A stretch of 7,145 nucleotides of DNA from CAMEON01 sp963609805. GTDB lineage: Bacteria > Bacillota > Clostridia > Oscillospirales > CAG-272. The translations under genes and the position numbers were made by a program. Below are positions 4,518-7,145 of this stretch, in pieces. The notes under the pieces are model-generated. The model made no database searches and was not told where the DNA came from. It saw only the letters and a list, made by a program, of their open reading frames with translations. Position 1 is the stretch's first letter. Each line of letters begins with the position of its first letter. The stretch spans positions 1 through 7,145 of the forward strand of contig CAVDLN010000092.1 of NCBI GenBank assembly GCA_963609805.1, read 5' to 3'.

Positions 4518-5972
4518 GCGCCACGTGGACGGCATGAACAGCGCAAGCATGGGGAACAGCTCCAGGCGTCCGGCAAGCATGTCGAAAATCAGCACCGATT
4601 TGGAAAAAACGGAAAACAGCCCGAAATTGCGTGTCGGACCGACCAAAGAAAGTCCCGGTCCTATGTTGTTTATTGTGGCGGTAACGGCCGTAAAATTAGT
4701 TACGAGATCCAAATCATCGAAGGAAACCAGCAGAACGGACACGGCAAAGAGAAGGACATAAGCAATCAGAAACATATTCGTAGAGCGGATGACATCGGAT
4801 TCTACTACGCGCTTGTCCATGATAATTCTGCGGACACGGTGCGGATGCACACTCTTATCTATTTCCTGACGTGCGCTCTTGAACAGGATAAGTATCCGTG
4901 AAACTTTGATGCCCCCACCGGTGCTGCCGGCACACGCACCTATGAACATTACCACCACCAGAACGGTTTTCGAGAGAGCCGGCCACATATCGAAATCCGC
5001 CGTGGCGTAGCCGGTAGTCGAAATCAGCGAGGCCACCGAGAATGCCGCGTGATGGATGGCGCTGCGCAGCGTAAACGTCTCTCCGGTAACGGAATTGATG
5101 ACATCATTCAGTCGAAGATCGACCGTGATAATGGCAACGGCTGCCGCAACAATTACCAGAAAAGCTCGAACCTCCGCGTTGAATGCTTCATGGATGCGGC
5201 GCAGCAACAGCAGGTAGTAACAGCTGAAATTGATGGAGAACAGGAGCATGAATACCGTCACAACGGTTTGCAGGTAATCCGAGTAACCCGCCATGCCGTC
5301 ATTCTTTATGCTGAATCCGCCTGTTCCTGCTGTACCGAAGGAAATATTGAGTGCTTCAAAAACGCTCATGCGGCCGCAGAGAAGAAAAATAAACTCGACG
5401 ACTGTCAGCGCCATATAGAGTGAATACAGAATAAGAGCCGTTGTACGTACGCGCGGTACCAGCTTGCTCACGGAGGGGCCGGGGCTTTCTGCTTTCATGA
5501 TATGCATATTCTGTCCGCCGGAAAGAGGGACGAATGCCATAATGAAAACAAGAACCCCCATGCCGCCTATCCAGTGTGTGAAGCTTCGCCACATCAGGGC
5601 AGCGTGGGACAAAGACTCTACCTCCGACAGGATCGAAGCACCGGTTGTGGTGAATCCGGATACAGTCTCAAAAAGAGCGTCGATGAAAGAGGGAATTTCT
5701 CCCGACAGCCACAGAGGAAGTGCGCCCATCAAGGAAAGCAAAATCCAACTCAGCGATACTATGATGAAACCATCACGGGCGTACAACGCCGTCACCGTCG
5801 GCTTATGCCGTATGCACAGCCAGCCCAACAGACCGCATACCGCCATGGTGACGAGATAGTATCGGATGACAGACTCGTGATATACAAGACCTGTCAACGT
5901 CGGAACCAACAGAAATACACATTCAAACAGAAGCAGCCATCCGATGATATGCCGAATCATGCGATAGTTCAT
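4512..5972 (-). CDS. trkH: TrkH potassium uptake channel subunit
   Basis: TrkH is the membrane pore subunit of the Trk K+ uptake system and acts with the cytosolic TrkA ring. The 486-residue protein matches the family's usual length and shows the four-fold repeat of membrane-pore-membrane units. The four filter loops are visible: SGFTTTGAS (105-113), SFGTAGTGGFS (211-221), SLISTTGYATAD (315-326) and TINNIGPGLSLVG (433-445), each with its conserved filter Gly (G111, a Gly in TAGTGG, G321 and G438). GACAGSTGGGIKVSR (345-359) is the intramembrane gate loop after the third pore unit, and the basic stretch following it (about 366-388) faces the cytoplasm, where TrkA contacts are expected. The ATG at 5972 lies 11 nt after the trkA stop. 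Its Shine-Dalgarno is modest: AAGAG, with GGAG 14 nt upstream overlapping the trkA end, so translation is probably coupled. Co-transcription with trkA is inferred. Confidence 0.96.
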   Translation of the reverse strand: MNYRMIRHIIGWLLLFECVFLLVPTLTGLVYHESVIRYYLVTMAVCGLLGWLCIRHKPTVTALYARDGFIIVSLSWILLSLMGALPLWLSGEIPSFIDALFETVSGFTTTGASILSEVESLSHAALMWRSFTHWIGGMGVLVFIMAFVPLSGGQNMHIMKAESPGPSVSKLVPRVRTTALILYSLYMALTVVEFIFLLCGRMSVFEALNISFGTAGTGGFSIKNDGMAGYSDYLQTVVTVFMLLFSINFSCYYLLLLRRIHEAFNAEVRAFLVIVAAAVAIITVDLRLNDVINSVTGETFTLRSAIHHAAFSVASLISTTGYATADFDMWPALSKTVLVVVMFIGACAGSTGGGIKVSRILILFKSARQEIDKSVHPHRVRRIIMDKRVVESDVIRSTNMFLIAYVLLFAVSVLLVSFDDLDLVTNFTAVTATINNIGPGLSLVGPTRNFGLFSVFSKSVLIFDMLAGRLELFPMLALFMPSTWRK

Positions 5973-5983
5973 GGTTTTGTCTC

Positions 5984-7145
5984 TTACTCCAGTATATCCG
6001 TCAGATTGTGCAGCGATAGGACTTTCGACACGATAACGACCGAATCGCCCACCTGTATGGTATCCTTGCCGCGCGGAATGATTACGAGACCGTCCCGTAT
6101 AATGGCGGCTACCAAAACATCTTTCTTTAATTTCAGATCGGACAGCGGAGTATTCGTGACCGCCGAGCTGTCGGATACGGCAAATTCTGCCGCCTCTACT
6201 TTCCCGGGGATAACATGGTACAGCGTTTCCATGTTGCTGCCCACCGTGTTTGCCGTGGCGCGCACGTATCTCTCTATCTGGTCGGCAGTTATATTCTTGG
6301 GATAGATGGTGGAATCCAAATCCAAATGTGCGATAACGCTCGCAAAATCTATACGATTGATTTTGGTTATGACTTTTCCGTGACCTGCCCGCTTGGCAAA
6401 CAGGGACAGCAGGATATTTTCTTCGTCTATATTGGTAAGTGCAACAAAAGCTCCCGCCTGTGTGATATTTTCCTCCAGCAGCAGATCCTGATCAGACGCA
6501 TCTCCGCAGACAATAGTTACCCCCTGCCATTTCGCACTCAGTTCCTCGCAGACAAGCGGATTCTTTTCAATGATTTTCACCGCGATGCCCGCCCGCAGCA
6601 GCGCCTCGGTAAGATAGTGAGCAATCTCGCCGCCGCCGACAATCATTACATCCTTAACCGACCGTATTTTATAGCCGATTCGCCGGAAGAAATCCGAGGC
6701 GTTGCGGGGTGAGGCAATGAGGGAAATTACATCCTTGTCCGCAAAAACAAAATTGCCGTTGGCAATATATGCCTGTTCGCCCCGTTCCACCGTGCAGATC
6801 AGTACGTCGCAGCCCAGCTTTTCGACGATATCACGCACGGTTTTCCCGATCAGTGGACTTCCTTCCGGCAGTCGGAATTTGAGCAGCTCCACTTTTCCTT
6901 TTGCAAAGGTGTCAATCTTTATGGCGGAAGGGAACCGCAGAACGCGCGCAATTTCTGCCGCTGCGGCTTGCTCCGGGTTTACAACTATTGCAATGCCTAG
7001 CTCTTCCTGCAGAAAGCGTATATCATCCCCGTATTCCGGCTTTTTAATCCGCGCAATGGTTTTGCAGCGGCTTTCTTTATGTGCAATCAGACAGCAGAGC
7101 ATGTTTAACTCGTCGGATCCCGTAACCGCAATGAGCAAGTCGGCA
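5984..7145 (-). CDS. trkA: TrkA, nucleotide-binding regulatory subunit of Trk K+ uptake (5' end beyond window)
   Basis: TrkA binds NAD(H) and adenine nucleotides and gates TrkH. About 387 residues are visible and the frame stays open to the right edge. The first residues, ADLLIAVTGSDELNMLCCLIAHK, are the later part of the first Rossmann (RCK/TrkA-N) domain, so roughly 65-70 N-terminal residues with the first glycine motif are missing. A first TrkA-C domain follows (about 75-145 from the edge; PLIGKTVRDI, VFADKDVISLIA). The second TrkA-N domain starts at VMIVGGGEIA (about 166-175), with acidic E at about 193 at the end of its second strand and GDASD at about 214-218. The second TrkA-C domain ends the protein (DTIQVGDSVVIVSK). 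Two complete RCK units distinguish TrkA from single-unit KtrA. A TTG at 7138 is not a credible start because homologous sequence continues upstream. trkH follows after 11 nt. Confidence 0.96.
   Translation of the reverse strand, partial: ADLLIAVTGSDELNMLCCLIAHKESRCKTIARIKKPEYGDDIRFLQEELGIAIVVNPEQAAAAEIARVLRFPSAIKIDTFAKGKVELLKFRLPEGSPLIGKTVRDIVEKLGCDVLICTVERGEQAYIANGNFVFADKDVISLIASPRNASDFFRRIGYKIRSVKDVMIVGGGEIAHYLTEALLRAGIAVKIIEKNPLVCEELSAKWQGVTIVCGDASDQDLLLEENITQAGAFVALTNIDEENILLSLFAKRAGHGKVITKINRIDFASVIAHLDLDSTIYPKNITADQIERYVRATANTVGSNMETLYHVIPGKVEAAEFAVSDSSAVTNTPLSDLKLKKDVLVAAIIRDGLVIIPRGKDTIQVGDSVVIVSKVLSLHNLTDILE

Noticed and set aside
5502..6305. Long plus-strand open frame (267 codons) across the trkH-trkA junction
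   Set aside because: It lies antisense to two genes with clear family motifs, its product has no recognisable domain, and no promoter or good ribosome binding site fits it.
7136..7138. TTG as the trkA start codon
   Set aside because: The conserved ADLLIAVT segment continues upstream in frame and the first Rossmann glycine motif is still missing, so the gene clearly starts outside the window.

Overview
The window looks like ordinary chromosome from a Gram-positive Clostridia-type bacterium, possibly Oscillospiraceae/Ruminococcaceae. This is inferred from the lepB-rbgA-rnhB-yraN gene order, strong GGAGG-type ribosome binding sites, moderate to high GC and a TrkA/TrkH potassium system. No species can be named from the sequence alone. 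I saw no tRNA, rRNA, CRISPR array, phage gene or intact insertion sequence.

Left part (1-3416, all minus strand): a compact unit reads lepB (signal peptidase I), rbgA/ylqF (50S assembly GTPase), rnhB (RNase HII), yraN (UPF0102 nuclease-fold protein), then an M19-family membrane dipeptidase that runs off the left edge. Gaps are 11 nt, -8 nt (overlap), -4 nt (overlap) and 28 nt, so it reads as one operon. A strong promoter (TTGTCA, 17 bp, extended TGC-TATAAT) lies just upstream of lepB.

Middle (3417-4511): a 317-bp divergent intergenic region, then one plus-strand gene for an unrecognised single-pass membrane protein, then a hairpin that probably ends its transcript. The intergenic region is the most interesting part of the window. 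It holds the lepB promoter, a divergent plus-strand promoter whose -35 box lies inside a perfect 10-bp inverted repeat, and a nearly continuous palindromic element of about 129 bp. That element fills the 5' leader of the membrane protein gene and ends against its Shine-Dalgarno sequence. It could be a structured RNA leader or a MITE-like insertion.

Right part (4512-7145, minus strand): trkA (cut by the right edge) followed 11 nt later by trkH. These are the NAD(H)/nucleotide-binding gating subunit and the membrane channel subunit of a Trk potassium uptake system. The trk pair converges on the plus-strand gene at the 4476-4504 hairpin.

Most of the window is housekeeping. I found no clear new multi-gene system. 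The best leads are the palindromic leader, the operator-like repeat over the divergent promoter, the orphan membrane protein they control, and a non-canonical G4 motif (NKSS) in the RbgA GTPase.
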